A DNA stretch of 64,000 nt from Nocardia aobensis NBRC 100429 (GCF_000308375.1 NZ_BAFQ01000147.1:1-64000); one strand, 5' to 3'. Counted from the first letter of the stretch, positions 7,441-16,534 are shown. Notes: generated by a model from the sequence alone, not told the origin. Numbers and translations are program-made.

Positions 7441-7484
7441 CTGTAGTACTACGGTTCAAAACACTTCGATCAGAGTACTACACC
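7441..7484. promoter_or_regulatory. paired GTAGTACTAC palindromes, probable TetR operator
   Basis: gtagtactac at 7443-7452 is a perfect 10-bp palindrome. A second near copy, agagtactac, lies at 7473-7482, 30 bp away. Both are in the intergenic region between the TetR gene and the divergent flavin hydroxylase, right beside the TetR start. Two copies at about three helical turns fit binding of two TetR dimers. Confidence 0.65.
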
Positions 7485-7694
7485 TGAGGCGGTACCGATA
7501 TGCGAAAGCAACGCAGCACCTTCCCGGCCCAGGCCGATCAGCGACGCTTCGTCACGCGTCCCGTGCCTCCGCGCACGGTCACCCAGTCCAAGGGCGGCTG
7601 GCCCCGGCACGGCAGGCACGGGGCGCGGTAACGCACGACAGTGCCAGGTGTCCGAATCGTTCGACCGGCCGTAAACGGCCGGGATGGGAGTGGA

Positions 7695-9263
7695 ATGTAT
7701 ACCGATGTGATCATCGTGGGCGCGGGCCCCACCGGCCTGATGCTGGCCGCCGAACTGCGGTCGGCCGGCGTCCGGCCGCTGGTGCTGGAACGGCATCCGC
7801 GCCCTCGCGACACTCCGAAGGCCGGCGGGCTCGGTGGGCAGATTCTCGAATTGTTGCGCTACCGGGGTCTGCTGGACCGCTTCGAATCGGCCTGCACCGA
7901 TCCGATTCCGGCACCGCGGTTCCCGTTCGGCGGTGTCCATGTCGACCTGACCTCCCTCGCCGAATCTCCGCTGCACGCCTTGCCGCTGCCGCAACAGCAG
8001 CTCGAGCGGCTACTCGGCGAACGCGCCGGTGAACTCGGCGTCGACATCCGGCGCGGACACCGGGTGCTGGACGTGACGCAGGACGCCGACGCGGTCACCG
8101 CGCAGGTGCAGGGTCCGGACGGGACATACCGGGTGACCGCCCGCTACCTGGTGGGCTGCGACGGCGCCCGCAGCGGGGTCCGGGACATGGCGGGAATCCC
8201 GTTCCCCGGCACCGTCTATCCGGAGGTCAACCGGCTGGCCCAGATCACGGTGCCCGATTCGGTGACCCGGCTGGACAACGGCGACCTCGACGTCGACGGC
8301 GTCGGGATCATCCGGGCGGGTTTCACGCGCACCGACCGCGGGCTGTTCGGGCTGGGCGTCTCGCCCACCTCGGAGATGCTGTCGGTCTACACGACCGAGG
8401 ACGAGGCGGTCGAGTACGACGACGACATGCCGATGACCGTGGCCGAGCTTCGGGACAGCATTCACCGCGTGCTCGGCGCGGAACTTCCTGTGGCGCAGAC
8501 ATATCGGCTGTCCCGTTTCACCTTCGAGGCCCGGCAGGCCGAACGCTACCGCGACGGCCGGATCCTGCTCGCCGGCGACGCGGCCCATCTGTTCCCGGCC
8601 ACGGGCGTGGCCCTCAACGCCGGCATGCTCGACGCGGTCAATCTGGCCTGGAAGCTGGCCGCCGACGTTCAGGGCTGGGCGCCGGACGGACTGCTGGACA
8701 CCTATCACGACGAACGGTATTTCGCGGGGGCGCGGACCATGCTGCACACCCGTGCGCAGGTGGCGCTGCGGCGTGGGCACGACCCGGCAGCCGAAGCGCT
8801 GCGAACGGTCTTTCAGGAGCTGCTCACCGACGACCAGCCCCTGCGGCGCATGGGCGCGCTCATCGCCGGCGCCGACATCCGCTACGAACTGCCCAACCCG
8901 AACGGTCACGCCTTGACCGGTACCTTCGCGCCGAACCTGGCCCTGCGCCCCGGCGAAGGCAGCACCGGCGAGGGCAGCACCGCACTGCTGCCGGACACGC
9001 GGCCCGTCCTGCTCGATCTGGCCGATCGGCCGGAACTGCGCGCGGCGGCACGAGAATGGAAGCACCGCATCGAGATTCGTACCGTCGAGACCGCCGATCG
9101 GCCCGCCGACGCCCTCCTCATCCGCCCGGATGCGCACATCGCCTGGGCGGCGGCCGTCGGCGAACCCGCGGACACCGCCGGATCCGGCCTGCGGACAGCG
9201 CTGAGGTCGTGGTTCGGCGCGCCCGTGGAACCCGGCATCCCGGCCGGGGCGGCGCGTCCCTGA
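7695..9263 (+). CDS. FAD-dependent aromatic hydroxylase (PheA/TfdB, PHOX-like)
   Basis: 522-residue class A flavoprotein monooxygenase, which uses NAD(P)H and O2 to hydroxylate aromatic substrates. Motifs in order: VGAGPTG near residue 9 (FAD ADP-binding GxGxxG), VGCDGARSGVR near residue 155 (the DG motif for FAD and NAD(P)H), and GDAAHLFPATGVALNAG near residue 295 (FAD ribityl binding). The C-terminal about 130 residues fit the thioredoxin-like tail of phenol-hydroxylase and rifampicin/polyketide hydroxylases. Start ATG 7695 is chosen because GGGAG lies 4-8 nt upstream and the FAD fold begins 6 residues later. Divergent from the TetR gene and probably its target. It could detoxify an aromatic xenobiotic or antibiotic; substrate unknown. 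Confidence 0.9.
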   Translation: MYTDVIIVGAGPTGLMLAAELRSAGVRPLVLERHPRPRDTPKAGGLGGQILELLRYRGLLDRFESACTDPIPAPRFPFGGVHVDLTSLAESPLHALPLPQQQLERLLGERAGELGVDIRRGHRVLDVTQDADAVTAQVQGPDGTYRVTARYLVGCDGARSGVRDMAGIPFPGTVYPEVNRLAQITVPDSVTRLDNGDLDVDGVGIIRAGFTRTDRGLFGLGVSPTSEMLSVYTTEDEAVEYDDDMPMTVAELRDSIHRVLGAELPVAQTYRLSRFTFEARQAERYRDGRILLAGDAAHLFPATGVALNAGMLDAVNLAWKLAADVQGWAPDGLLDTYHDERYFAGARTMLHTRAQVALRRGHDPAAEALRTVFQELLTDDQPLRRMGALIAGADIRYELPNPNGHALTGTFAPNLALRPGEGSTGEGSTALLPDTRPVLLDLADRPELRAAAREWKHRIEIRTVETADRPADALLIRPDAHIAWAAAVGEPADTAGSGLRTALRSWFGAPVEPGIPAGAARP

Positions 9264-9274
9264 GCCGGGACTAC

Positions 9275-10843
9275 TCAGTCGGCGGCCAGGGTGTCCAGCA
9301 GGCCGTGCTGCACGGCGTAGAGGGTGGCGGTCGACCGGGTGGACGATCCGGTCTTGACGTAGATGCGTTCGATATGGGTGCCCGCGGTCTTCGGCGTGAT
9401 ACCGAGCGCGCGGGCGACCTCGCGCGTCGAGGCGCCGCGGGCGATCAGGACGAGGACTTCCATTTCGCGGGGTGTGAGGCCGTCGGGCCCGGAGCGGCGC
9501 TTGCCGCGGGGCCGCCCGGCCGCGTCGAGGACCGCGTCGACCGCCCCCGCGTCGAGCCGCCCGGCGCGGACCTCGTCGCGCAGCTCGGCGACAATTCGCT
9601 TGGGCGGCAGGGCCTCTCGATAGGCGCGTGGCTCGGATACCGCTCGATAGGTATCGGCCGCGGCCAGTATGCGTGCCGCGACGGGAATCGCCGGGGCGGT
9701 CAGTCCGCGATGCGCTCCGGAACCGTCGAGGCGCTCGTAGACGAGGGCCGCGAGCGCCCCGATGCGCGACAGCGCGGCCGGGCGCGACAGCACCCGCTCG
9801 GTGTAGTACGAGTTCATCCGCAGTCGTTCGCGTTCGGTCACGGTGAGCGGCCCCGGCTTGTCCAGAATCGTGGCCGGGACGCCGTGCAATCCGATGTCGT
9901 GCACCAACGCCGCGCGGCGCACCAGGGTGATGTCGGCGTCGGGAAGCCCGGCCGCGGCCGCGGCACGGGCGGCCAGATCGGCGACACCACGGGAATGCCC
10001 GGCGCGATAGGGCGAGCGCAGATCGGTGAAGTCGGCGACCACCTCGAGCGCCGAATCCAGTTCCGCGTTGGTCAGATTGCGCCGTAGCGCCGGATCGGCG
10101 GCGATGAGTTCGCCGTAGTCCGGTTCGGCGTCCCCGTCGGCGAGCAACTCGCGCGCCGAGGCGCAGAACGCGTCCACCACGGCGGGATCGAAGTGGGTGC
10201 CGCGCCGGGAGCGCGCGGCATCGACCGCGGCGTCGATACCGGCCTCGCGATGCAGAACCTCGACGACGTCGGCGAGATGGAACAGCCGCATGCCGAGCCC
10301 GATGCGATCCCCGCCGATCCCACCCGGCACGCCCTTGCCGTCCCAGCGCGCGAAGAACTGCCGCAGCGAATCACCTACGGCGGGATCGAGCCCGAGCCGG
10401 TCCGCCATCGTCGATGTGGTGAGGCAGTGCGCCATCAGCCCCCGCTCGATATCGCGACCGCCTTGCGCCGCGATCTTCACCGTCTTGCGCACCCGCTGGG
10501 TGAGCGGTCCGGAGGACCCGGCGTGGCCGAGGAAGAAGACGGCGCCGTTCACACCGCGCAGATCCACCTTGTAGCTGTCGGCGCGAAAGGCGATGTCGTC
10601 ACCGAACCATGCGGCCACCTCGGGTGCGTCGGCCACGCACCCGGCCCACGCCAGCACGGCGGTGTAGAACAGATCGGAGCGTTCCCCAGGGTCGAGTCCG
10701 AGTCGCTCGCCGAGGCGCGAAGCCAACCGCCACGATCGCAGCACATGCGCCATCGGCTGCCCCAGGCCGAGATCCATCGCGAACGAGAACGCGGCCAGCA
10801 GGGCGGCCAGCGAAACACCCGCATCCCGAGCGTCGCGCGTCAT
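9275..10843 (-). CDS. HD-GYP-like phosphohydrolase fused to a LuxR DNA-binding domain
   Basis: 522-residue two-part regulator. Its central HD domain has AGHSRG followed by LVHDIG, the metal-binding HD. The GYP segment is degenerate, YERLDGSGAHRG, where active cyclic-di-GMP phosphodiesterases have HHERxDGxGYP. The C-terminal 65 residues are a LuxR/GerE HTH, LTPREMEVLVLIARG to the end. The N-terminal half repeats HD-like helices. The start is placed at ATG 10841-10843 because the open frame further upstream runs into the tRNA-fMet terminator hairpin (10935-10963). Convergent with the hydroxylase, 11 bp between stops. Probably a transcription factor whose HD domain senses or hydrolyses a nucleotide. 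Confidence 0.85.
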   Translation of the reverse strand: MTRDARDAGVSLAALLAAFSFAMDLGLGQPMAHVLRSWRLASRLGERLGLDPGERSDLFYTAVLAWAGCVADAPEVAAWFGDDIAFRADSYKVDLRGVNGAVFFLGHAGSSGPLTQRVRKTVKIAAQGGRDIERGLMAHCLTTSTMADRLGLDPAVGDSLRQFFARWDGKGVPGGIGGDRIGLGMRLFHLADVVEVLHREAGIDAAVDAARSRRGTHFDPAVVDAFCASARELLADGDAEPDYGELIAADPALRRNLTNAELDSALEVVADFTDLRSPYRAGHSRGVADLAARAAAAAGLPDADITLVRRAALVHDIGLHGVPATILDKPGPLTVTERERLRMNSYYTERVLSRPAALSRIGALAALVYERLDGSGAHRGLTAPAIPVAARILAAADTYRAVSEPRAYREALPPKRIVAELRDEVRAGRLDAGAVDAVLDAAGRPRGKRRSGPDGLTPREMEVLVLIARGASTREVARALGITPKTAGTHIERIYVKTGSSTRSTATLYAVQHGLLDTLAAD

Positions 10844-10929
10844 GGTGCGAGCATAGGCCGCGATCGCCGCCTCCGGACCGGCTCCGGCACGGCGCGAGCG
10901 AGGCGCTTCCTCGCGACACCGGACCGACG

Positions 10930-10963
10930 AAAAACGGTCCCGGAACCAGTGGTTCCGGGACCG
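10930..10963 (-). terminator. Rho-independent terminator of tRNA-fMet
   Basis: cggtcccggaacc (10935-10947) and ggttccgggaccg (10951-10963) form a perfect 13-bp stem with a 3-nt loop. On the minus strand it is followed directly by five T (10934-10930). It lies 10 bp past the tRNA 3' end. Confidence 0.92.
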
Positions 10964-10973
10964 CACTCCCTAG

Positions 10974-11047
10974 TAGCGGGGACAGGATTTGAACCTGCGA
11001 CCTCTGGGTTATGAGCCCAGCGAGCTACCGAGCTGCTCCACCCCGCG
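10974..11047 (-). tRNA. initiator tRNA-fMet (CAT anticodon)
   Basis: The 74-nt tRNA folds into the full cloverleaf without an encoded CCA. The anticodon loop reads CTCATAA. Initiator hallmarks are present: three G:C pairs in the anticodon stem (GGG/CCC), and an unpaired C1-T72 at the end of the acceptor stem (CGCGGGG with CCCCGCT). The T arm GGTTCGAATCC is standard. A strong terminator follows. I found no partial copy of its 3' end elsewhere in the window that would mark an integration site. Confidence 0.97.
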
Positions 11048-11080
11048 TCGGTATGTCCAACCCTACGCAACCGTGCGGAG

Positions 11081-11107
11081 AAAACCAAAACGCCTGGTGA
11101 AAGGCGT
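11081..11107 (-). terminator. hairpin plus T-rich tail downstream of the flavin monooxygenase
   Basis: acgcct (11090-11095) pairs with aggcgt (11102-11107) around a 6-nt loop. On the minus strand it is followed by TTTGGTTTT. It lies about 80 bp beyond the stop of the monooxygenase gene and separates the regulator-monooxygenase unit from the tRNA. Confidence 0.6.
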
Positions 11108-11184
11108 GGATCGTCGTTCCGTCGAATTGTCTTTTCAGGGCGCACCGGCGGCCGGAGGCGTGTCGCCCGGACTACCGACCTCGC

Positions 11185-12399
11185 TCAGTAGTCGACCAAT
11201 TCGATGGCGTTGGCGGCCTCGGCCAGCGGTTTGGTGATCGGCCGCAGCGCCAGGCCTTTCCACGGCAGGTGTCGCAGCAGGCGCAACATCGTGGTTTGCA
11301 TGCGGATGGCCCGAGTGCTGCCCGCCACCATGCCGGTTGCGTTGTTCCAGCCGAGGGTGAGGTTACGTTCGACATACCCACCCGCCCTGCGTCGGTAGGC
11401 GTCGAATCCGGCCTCGTGCGCCCCGGCCGCCGATTTCAGTTCTCCCGCCAGCACATACGCACCGACAAGGGCCATGCTGGTGCCCTGTCCCGACAGCGGT
11501 GACGGGCAGTACGCAGCGTCTCCGACGAGCGCCACTCGACGATCCGCCCAATTCTCGAGATGGATCTGACTGACCGAATCGAAGTAGAAGTCGGGTGAAT
11601 CGGCCATCGCACGCACCAGCGTCGAAGTCTCCCAGCCGCCGTCGGCGAACGCTTCGGCGACCACCCTGCGCTGCGCGGCGACGTCTCGGCGGTCCGGCAG
11701 CTGTCCGGGCGCGGGGAAGATGAACTGCGCTTTGGCCGTGCTTTCGTGGGTGCTGTACATCTGGACGATCCGGCCGGGAGTCGGGTGGAGCAGCTCCCAG
11801 TGATCAAGATTCAGATAGTTCGGCACCGTGATCACGCACGCCATGGTCCCGGTGTGCCGCACGAACTCGTCCTCGGGCCCGAAGGCGAGGCGACGCACCG
11901 TCGAATGCAGGCCATCCGCGCCGATGACCAGGTCGAACATCTGAGGTTCGGCGTGCCGGAAGCGGACCGCTACGCCGTTGTCGTATTGCGTGAGGTCGGT
12001 GATCGAATCGCCGAAGCGGTACTCCACATCGCCCTTCGTGGCATCGAAAAGGATGCGGGCCAGATCGCCGCGCAGGACCTCGTCGTCACCCGGATTGCGC
12101 AGCCCGATCAAATCGGCGTCCAGGGTAGCCAGCGGCTTACCGGCAGCGTTCACCCATGCGCCGCCGCGAATGTCGGTGGAGGCGCGGCGAATCTCGTCGA
12201 GCAGACCCATCCGCCGGATCACCTCCATAGCCGCACCACGTATGTCGACCTTGTAGCCGCCCTCACGCAGTGCCGGCGCCTGCTCCACGACGGTTACGGT
12301 GAATCCGTACCGTGCGAGCCAGTAGGCCAGGGCGGGGCCGGCGATGCTCGCACCGGAGATCAGAACGGTTTTGTTGGCCAATGGCGATGTCGAAGTCAT
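11185..12399 (-). CDS. FAD-dependent monooxygenase (TetX/UbiH-like) at the PKS cluster edge
   Basis: 404-residue single-component flavin monooxygenase. The FAD motif is seen as SGASIAGPALAYWLARYG (the middle of the GxGxxG motif modified to GASIAG), then VIGADGLHSTVRR (DG motif) and VGDAAYCPSPLSGQGTSMA. This is the family of TetX and of many polyketide-tailoring hydroxylases and epoxidases. ATG 12397-12399 has GAGG about 9 nt upstream; a longer TTG start at 12429 is less likely. It follows the SARP regulator by 45 bp in the same direction, so the two are probably one transcript. Proposed roles are oxidative tailoring of the polyene or drug/xenobiotic inactivation; neither is shown. Confidence 0.88.
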   Translation of the reverse strand: MTSTSPLANKTVLISGASIAGPALAYWLARYGFTVTVVEQAPALREGGYKVDIRGAAMEVIRRMGLLDEIRRASTDIRGGAWVNAAGKPLATLDADLIGLRNPGDDEVLRGDLARILFDATKGDVEYRFGDSITDLTQYDNGVAVRFRHAEPQMFDLVIGADGLHSTVRRLAFGPEDEFVRHTGTMACVITVPNYLNLDHWELLHPTPGRIVQMYSTHESTAKAQFIFPAPGQLPDRRDVAAQRRVVAEAFADGGWETSTLVRAMADSPDFYFDSVSQIHLENWADRRVALVGDAAYCPSPLSGQGTSMALVGAYVLAGELKSAAGAHEAGFDAYRRRAGGYVERNLTLGWNNATGMVAGSTRAIRMQTTMLRLLRHLPWKGLALRPITKPLAEAANAIELVDY

Positions 12400-12444
12400 G
12401 AACAAAGCCTCGCCGGAACCGCTCACCAACCACGCACCGTCGGC

Positions 12445-15400
12445 TCACCGCCGCTCACCGAGCAGATCGAGAAGCCGGTCGTCGGAGGTTTCGGCACCGC
12501 GGCGCCGGGCCGCCCGCAGCCGGTCCTCGCCCAGACTCGCGCCGCATTCCGCCGCGATCCCGGCCAGTTCCGTGGCGCCCGAGGCGGATACGCCACGCAG
12601 GTGCTCGGCCACCCCGACCAGCTCGGCGGCGCGTTCGACATCCCCGGTCCGTACCGCGGTCTCCGCGATGCCCGCGACCGCATCGGCTGCTACCGGTCGA
12701 TGCCCTACCGACCACGCCACCTCGAAAGCGACGCGGTGGAACGAAACGGCTTGCCCAGCATCACCTTCCGAGCACGCGATGCGGCCCAGACCGATGAGGG
12801 ACCGCGCCCGTGCCTCGGCCGCGGCCACCGTCCCTTCCGGACATATCGTCAGAGCCCGGTGGTAGCAGTCCCGGGCCTGCTCGTGATCTCCCGCGCCCCT
12901 GGCCAGATCCGCGAGCCCGCGAATCGCATTCGCGCGCAGATCGCGCGCACCGGCCACGCAGGCCAGCCGTTCCGCCTCCCGGTAGGACTCGCACGCGAGT
13001 TCGTTCGACCCCGCGAGGCAGGCGAGTACATCACCGCGGCGGTTGAGCAGGTCGGCGTTGTCGGCAACCGTATTCAGCTCGGTGACCATGGCGACGGCCT
13101 CGTCGAGATAATCGAGGGCGGTGTCGAATTCGCCGCGCAGAGTCGCGATGGTGGCGAGTTTGTCGAGGGTCGAGCCGATAGCCCAGCGATCGCCGGCGGC
13201 GCGGAAACCTTCCACGGCGGTACGGAATTCGGGCTCGGCGGCGAGCGGGTCGCCGTCCATCAGCAGGCGCAGGCCGGCGCCGAGACCAGCGAAGGCCTGC
13301 GACCACCGGTCCGGTCCGAATCGCGGGTCGCCGTCGAGAAACCCGCCCGCCAGCGCGAGCAGCAATACCACGAACGGTCGGCGCAGCGGACCGTCTACCG
13401 TGGTCAGAGCGGTTGCCGCGGTTTCGATCTCCGGTATCGGCCGGGCGCCGGCACGGGCGGCCACCGCGACGCATAAGGCATATTCCTCGGGATCCGCGGC
13501 CGAATCGGCCGACGCCAGCACACCGCGCACCGGCTCGGCGGCGTTCTCGAGCCGCCCGCTGAGCCACCAGTACCACGCCGCGGCAGCTGTCAGTCGCAGT
13601 GCCAGGGTCGGCATCGACCGCGCCGACCAGGCCAGCGCCGCTTGCAGATTGGCGTTCTCGGCATCCAGCCGAGCGAGCCAATCCAGCTGTTGCGCACCCC
13701 GCAGCAACGGATCGGCGCGTTCGGCGAATTCTGCGAAGTACCGAGCGTGGGCACCACACAGCGCGTCACCTTCCCCCGCTTCGATCGCGCGCTCCAGCGC
13801 GAACTCCCGGATCGTCTCCAGCATGCGGTAGCGGCCCCCGCCGAATTCCAGCAGCGACTTCTCGACCAGTGCCGGAAGCAGTTCATCGGCGTCGTCCATC
13901 TCGCAGACGCGCCGCACCGCCGTCATGGTCGCACCACCGGCGAACACGGTGAACCGTTGGGCGAGTAGCCGTTCGGCCGGATCGAGCAGTTCCCAGCTCC
14001 AGTCGACGACGGCGCGAAGCGTGCGGTGCCGCGGCGCCGCAGTGCGCTCACCACGGCCCAGCAGCCGGAATCGGTCGCCCAGCCGCGCATCGATCTCGTC
14101 CAGACTCAGCGAGCGCAACCGGGCAGCCGCCAATTCGATCGCCAGCGGCAGTCCGTCCAGTCGTGCGCAGATCCGCCGGACCGCGCCGATGGTTCCGGCG
14201 TCGAGGACGAAATCCGGGCAGGCGGCGACGGCGCGGTCAGCGAACAACCGGACTGCCGGCCCGGACAGTTGTCCGGGCGCGTCGGCTTCGGCCACCGCCA
14301 GCTGTCCGAGCGGAAACACCTTTTCGCCCGTGATCCGCAGGGCCTCGCGACTGGTGGCCAGCACGCGGAGTTCAGGGCAGGCGCGCAACAGGTGATGGAC
14401 CACGTCGGCGACCTCGGCGATCACGTGTTCACAGTTGTCGAAGATGACCAGCATCGGCCGGTCGGCCAGGATGGCGGCCACGCGATTCTCGGGTTCGACG
14501 GTGTGCGGGCCCGCGGTACGGCCGCCGAGGGCGTCGGCGACGGCTCCGATCACTGGGGCGCCGACAGCAAGCGGGGTCAGGTCGACGAAGCATGTCTCAC
14601 CCGATTCGCGACGGCCTGCCTCTACGGCCAGCCTCGTCTTCCCGGTCCCGCCCGGTCCGACCACCGTCACCAGCCGCGTCGACGCGAGTAGCCGAAGCAG
14701 TCGAGCCAGTTCCTCGTCGCGGCCCACGAAGCTGGTGAGTTGCGCGGGCACGGGGGTTGTGCCGGAGCTCGGAAAAGAACGCGCCCGCAGGATGGCGAGG
14801 TGCGCCTCGGCCAGTTCCGGAGAGGGATCGGCGCCGAGTTCCTCTGCCAGCAGGCGCCGGCCCTCCTCGAACACTTCCAACGCGGCGGCCTGGCGCCCGG
14901 TGGCATACAAACCGTGCATGAGCAAAGCCCGCGCGCGTTCACGCAGCGGATGCGTGGCAAGCAGGTCGGGCAGCTCCGACGCGACAGCATGGTGGTCGCC
15001 CAGAGCCAGCGCGGCCTCGGCGCGATCTTCGACGGCCGCGCAGCGCTGATCGTCGAGCCGAGCGGCCCACGCCGGCGCGAACGGCGCGTCCAGCACATCG
15101 GCCAGCGCCGGACCACGCCACAGTCTCAGCGCCGCGTCGAGGGTGGTGACAACCCCGGCGAAATCCTTGTCGCGCAACGACTCTCGCCCCTGCTCGGCCA
15201 GACGTCGGAACCGATGCGCGTCGACGGCGGCCGCATCGACAGCGAGCCGATACCCGGCAGCCGACGATTCGACGGCCACACCACCCGCGCGCAACGCCCG
15301 TCGCAACCGCGACACCTGGGACTGCAGCGCGTGCGCCGCATCCCCCGGCGGGTTTTCCCCGTAGAGACCATCGATCAACCGATCCCTGCCGATGGTTTGT

Positions 15401-15513
15401 CCGGCCTCCAACGCGAGCAGAGCCAGCAACGACCGCACCTGCGGTCCCCCGACCGCGACCGGAGTCCCGTCCTCATGATGCACCGCGACCGAGCCGAGAA
15501 TTCCGAACCGCAC
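12445..15513 (-). CDS. SARP/AfsR-type activator with BTAD and NB-ARC ATPase domains
   Basis: About 1022-residue regulator of the large SARP class. Domains: OmpR-type winged HTH (about 1-95), bacterial transcriptional activation domain BTAD (about 95-245), an NB-ARC/AAA ATPase with Walker A VGPGGTGKT near residue 285 and Walker-B-like MLVIFDNCEHV, and a C-terminal TPR-like helical region. Such proteins usually activate the secondary-metabolite cluster they sit in. The GTG at 15511-15513 (VRFGILGSVAV) is chosen because SARP proteins begin there; no strong ribosome-binding site is visible, and an upstream start would add up to 14 residues. It is divergent from the nitroreductase and likely the pathway-specific activator of the PKS. 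Confidence 0.9.
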   Translation of the reverse strand: MRFGILGSVAVHHEDGTPVAVGGPQVRSLLALLALEAGQTIGRDRLIDGLYGENPPGDAAHALQSQVSRLRRALRAGGVAVESSAAGYRLAVDAAAVDAHRFRRLAEQGRESLRDKDFAGVVTTLDAALRLWRGPALADVLDAPFAPAWAARLDDQRCAAVEDRAEAALALGDHHAVASELPDLLATHPLRERARALLMHGLYATGRQAAALEVFEEGRRLLAEELGADPSPELAEAHLAILRARSFPSSGTTPVPAQLTSFVGRDEELARLLRLLASTRLVTVVGPGGTGKTRLAVEAGRRESGETCFVDLTPLAVGAPVIGAVADALGGRTAGPHTVEPENRVAAILADRPMLVIFDNCEHVIAEVADVVHHLLRACPELRVLATSREALRITGEKVFPLGQLAVAEADAPGQLSGPAVRLFADRAVAACPDFVLDAGTIGAVRRICARLDGLPLAIELAAARLRSLSLDEIDARLGDRFRLLGRGERTAAPRHRTLRAVVDWSWELLDPAERLLAQRFTVFAGGATMTAVRRVCEMDDADELLPALVEKSLLEFGGGRYRMLETIREFALERAIEAGEGDALCGAHARYFAEFAERADPLLRGAQQLDWLARLDAENANLQAALAWSARSMPTLALRLTAAAAWYWWLSGRLENAAEPVRGVLASADSAADPEEYALCVAVAARAGARPIPEIETAATALTTVDGPLRRPFVVLLLALAGGFLDGDPRFGPDRWSQAFAGLGAGLRLLMDGDPLAAEPEFRTAVEGFRAAGDRWAIGSTLDKLATIATLRGEFDTALDYLDEAVAMVTELNTVADNADLLNRRGDVLACLAGSNELACESYREAERLACVAGARDLRANAIRGLADLARGAGDHEQARDCYHRALTICPEGTVAAAEARARSLIGLGRIACSEGDAGQAVSFHRVAFEVAWSVGHRPVAADAVAGIAETAVRTGDVERAAELVGVAEHLRGVSASGATELAGIAAECGASLGEDRLRAARRRGAETSDDRLLDLLGERR

Positions 15514-15596
15514 GATCTGGAGTATGCCCTGCGATGAATCCGGTGAGCACCGCACTGCGCCTGCCGGACACCGCCCGCGTCATGTTCGATCGCCTG

Positions 15597-15617
15597 ATTT
15601 CGAACGGGTACCGAAAT
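15597..15617. promoter_or_regulatory. inverted repeat in the SARP/nitroreductase divergent promoter region
   Basis: atttcg (15597-15602) and cgaaat (15612-15617) are an exact 6-bp inverted repeat with a 9-bp spacer, in the 205-bp region between the divergent SARP and nitroreductase genes. CACACT at 15708-15712 and flanking bases could be a -10 box for a leaderless nitroreductase transcript. Binding protein unknown. Confidence 0.35.
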
Positions 15618-15718
15618 TCGTGGCACGCCTGAAGCCAGGCCCGGTACGACGGCGGTCCATCGGCGCACGGTGATCGCAACGATGGAGCTCGCCCGCCGCG
15701 GGACGCCACACTGTCCGG

Positions 15719-16534
15719 GTGACGACGACGAACCTGCATCCCGTGCGCGGCCGTTACCGCGATCCGGAGCTGACCTCGCTGGCGCGGACCAATTCGGTGA
15801 TCGAGTTGCAGCTCGCGCACCGGTCGGTGCGCGCCTTCCTCGACGAGCCCGTGGGTGAGGAGGAGTTGACCGCGATCGTCGCGGCGGCGCAGTCGGCGTC
15901 GACCTCGTCGAATCTGCAGGCGTGGAGCGTCGTCGCGGTGCGGGATCCGGCGCGCCGCGATCGACTGGCGACGCTGGCGGGCGATCAGGATTTCATCCGC
16001 CGCGCACCGCTGTTCCTGGTGTGGCTGGCCGATCTGGGCCGGATCGCCCGGCTCGCGGCGGCCCGCCGGGCGACGGTCGACGCGACCGAATACCTCGAGT
16101 CCACGATTCTCGGTTTCGTGGATACGTCCCTCGCGGCACAGAACGCGGTGATCGCGGCCGAATCACTGGGCCTGGGCACGGTTTTCGTGGGCGGTATCCG
16201 CAACAACCCCGACGGCGTCGCCGCCGAGCTGAATCTGCCGGACCGGGTGTTCGCCGCCTTCGGGCTGGCGGTCGGTGTGCCCGATCCCGCCGAATCCGCC
16301 GGTGTGAAACCGCGGCTGCCGCAACGCGCGGTCCTGCACCACGACGTCTACGACGCCGCCGGGGATGCCGTGATCGACGATTACGACGCGAGGCTGTCCG
16401 AGTACAACGCCGAACACGGTCGCTCGATCGGCTGGATCACCACCGTTCTCCAGCGCCTCGCCGACCGCGACAGTCTCAAAGGCAGGCACCGCCTGCGAGA
16501 ACATCTACGGCGTCAGGGTTTTCCGTCGGTGTAG
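15719..16534 (+). CDS. nitroreductase-family FMN oxidoreductase (NfsA-like)
   Basis: 271-residue NAD(P)H:FMN oxidoreductase of the NfsA/FRP group. The FMN-binding N-terminal motif HRSVRAFLDEPV lies near residue 34. The typical segment SASTSSNLQAWSVVAV follows, and then the dimer-forming helices and LGTVFVGGIRNNPDGV. Starts at GTG 15719 with no ribosome-binding site. The type II thioesterase gene begins 11 bp after its stop, so the two form an operon. That placement inside the PKS cluster suggests it may reduce a quinone, nitro or enone group or supply reduced flavin to the monooxygenase, though this is inference. Confidence 0.87.
   Translation: MTTTNLHPVRGRYRDPELTSLARTNSVIELQLAHRSVRAFLDEPVGEEELTAIVAAAQSASTSSNLQAWSVVAVRDPARRDRLATLAGDQDFIRRAPLFLVWLADLGRIARLAAARRATVDATEYLESTILGFVDTSLAAQNAVIAAESLGLGTVFVGGIRNNPDGVAAELNLPDRVFAAFGLAVGVPDPAESAGVKPRLPQRAVLHHDVYDAAGDAVIDDYDARLSEYNAEHGRSIGWITTVLQRLADRDSLKGRHRLREHLRRQGFPSV

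Noticed and set aside
7500..7631. Small plus-strand open frame (43 codons) between the TetR and hydroxylase genes
   Set aside because: No ribosome-binding site and an Arg/Pro-rich sequence without recognisable features; probably leader or spacer DNA.
10844..10966. N-terminal extension of the HD-GYP/LuxR protein
   Set aside because: It would be encoded by the tRNA terminator hairpin; the extra residues are Arg-rich and look non-coding.
10974..11047. tRNA-fMet as an integration site for a genomic island carrying the PKS
   Set aside because: I found no second copy of the tRNA 3' end, and no integrase or excision gene in the window.
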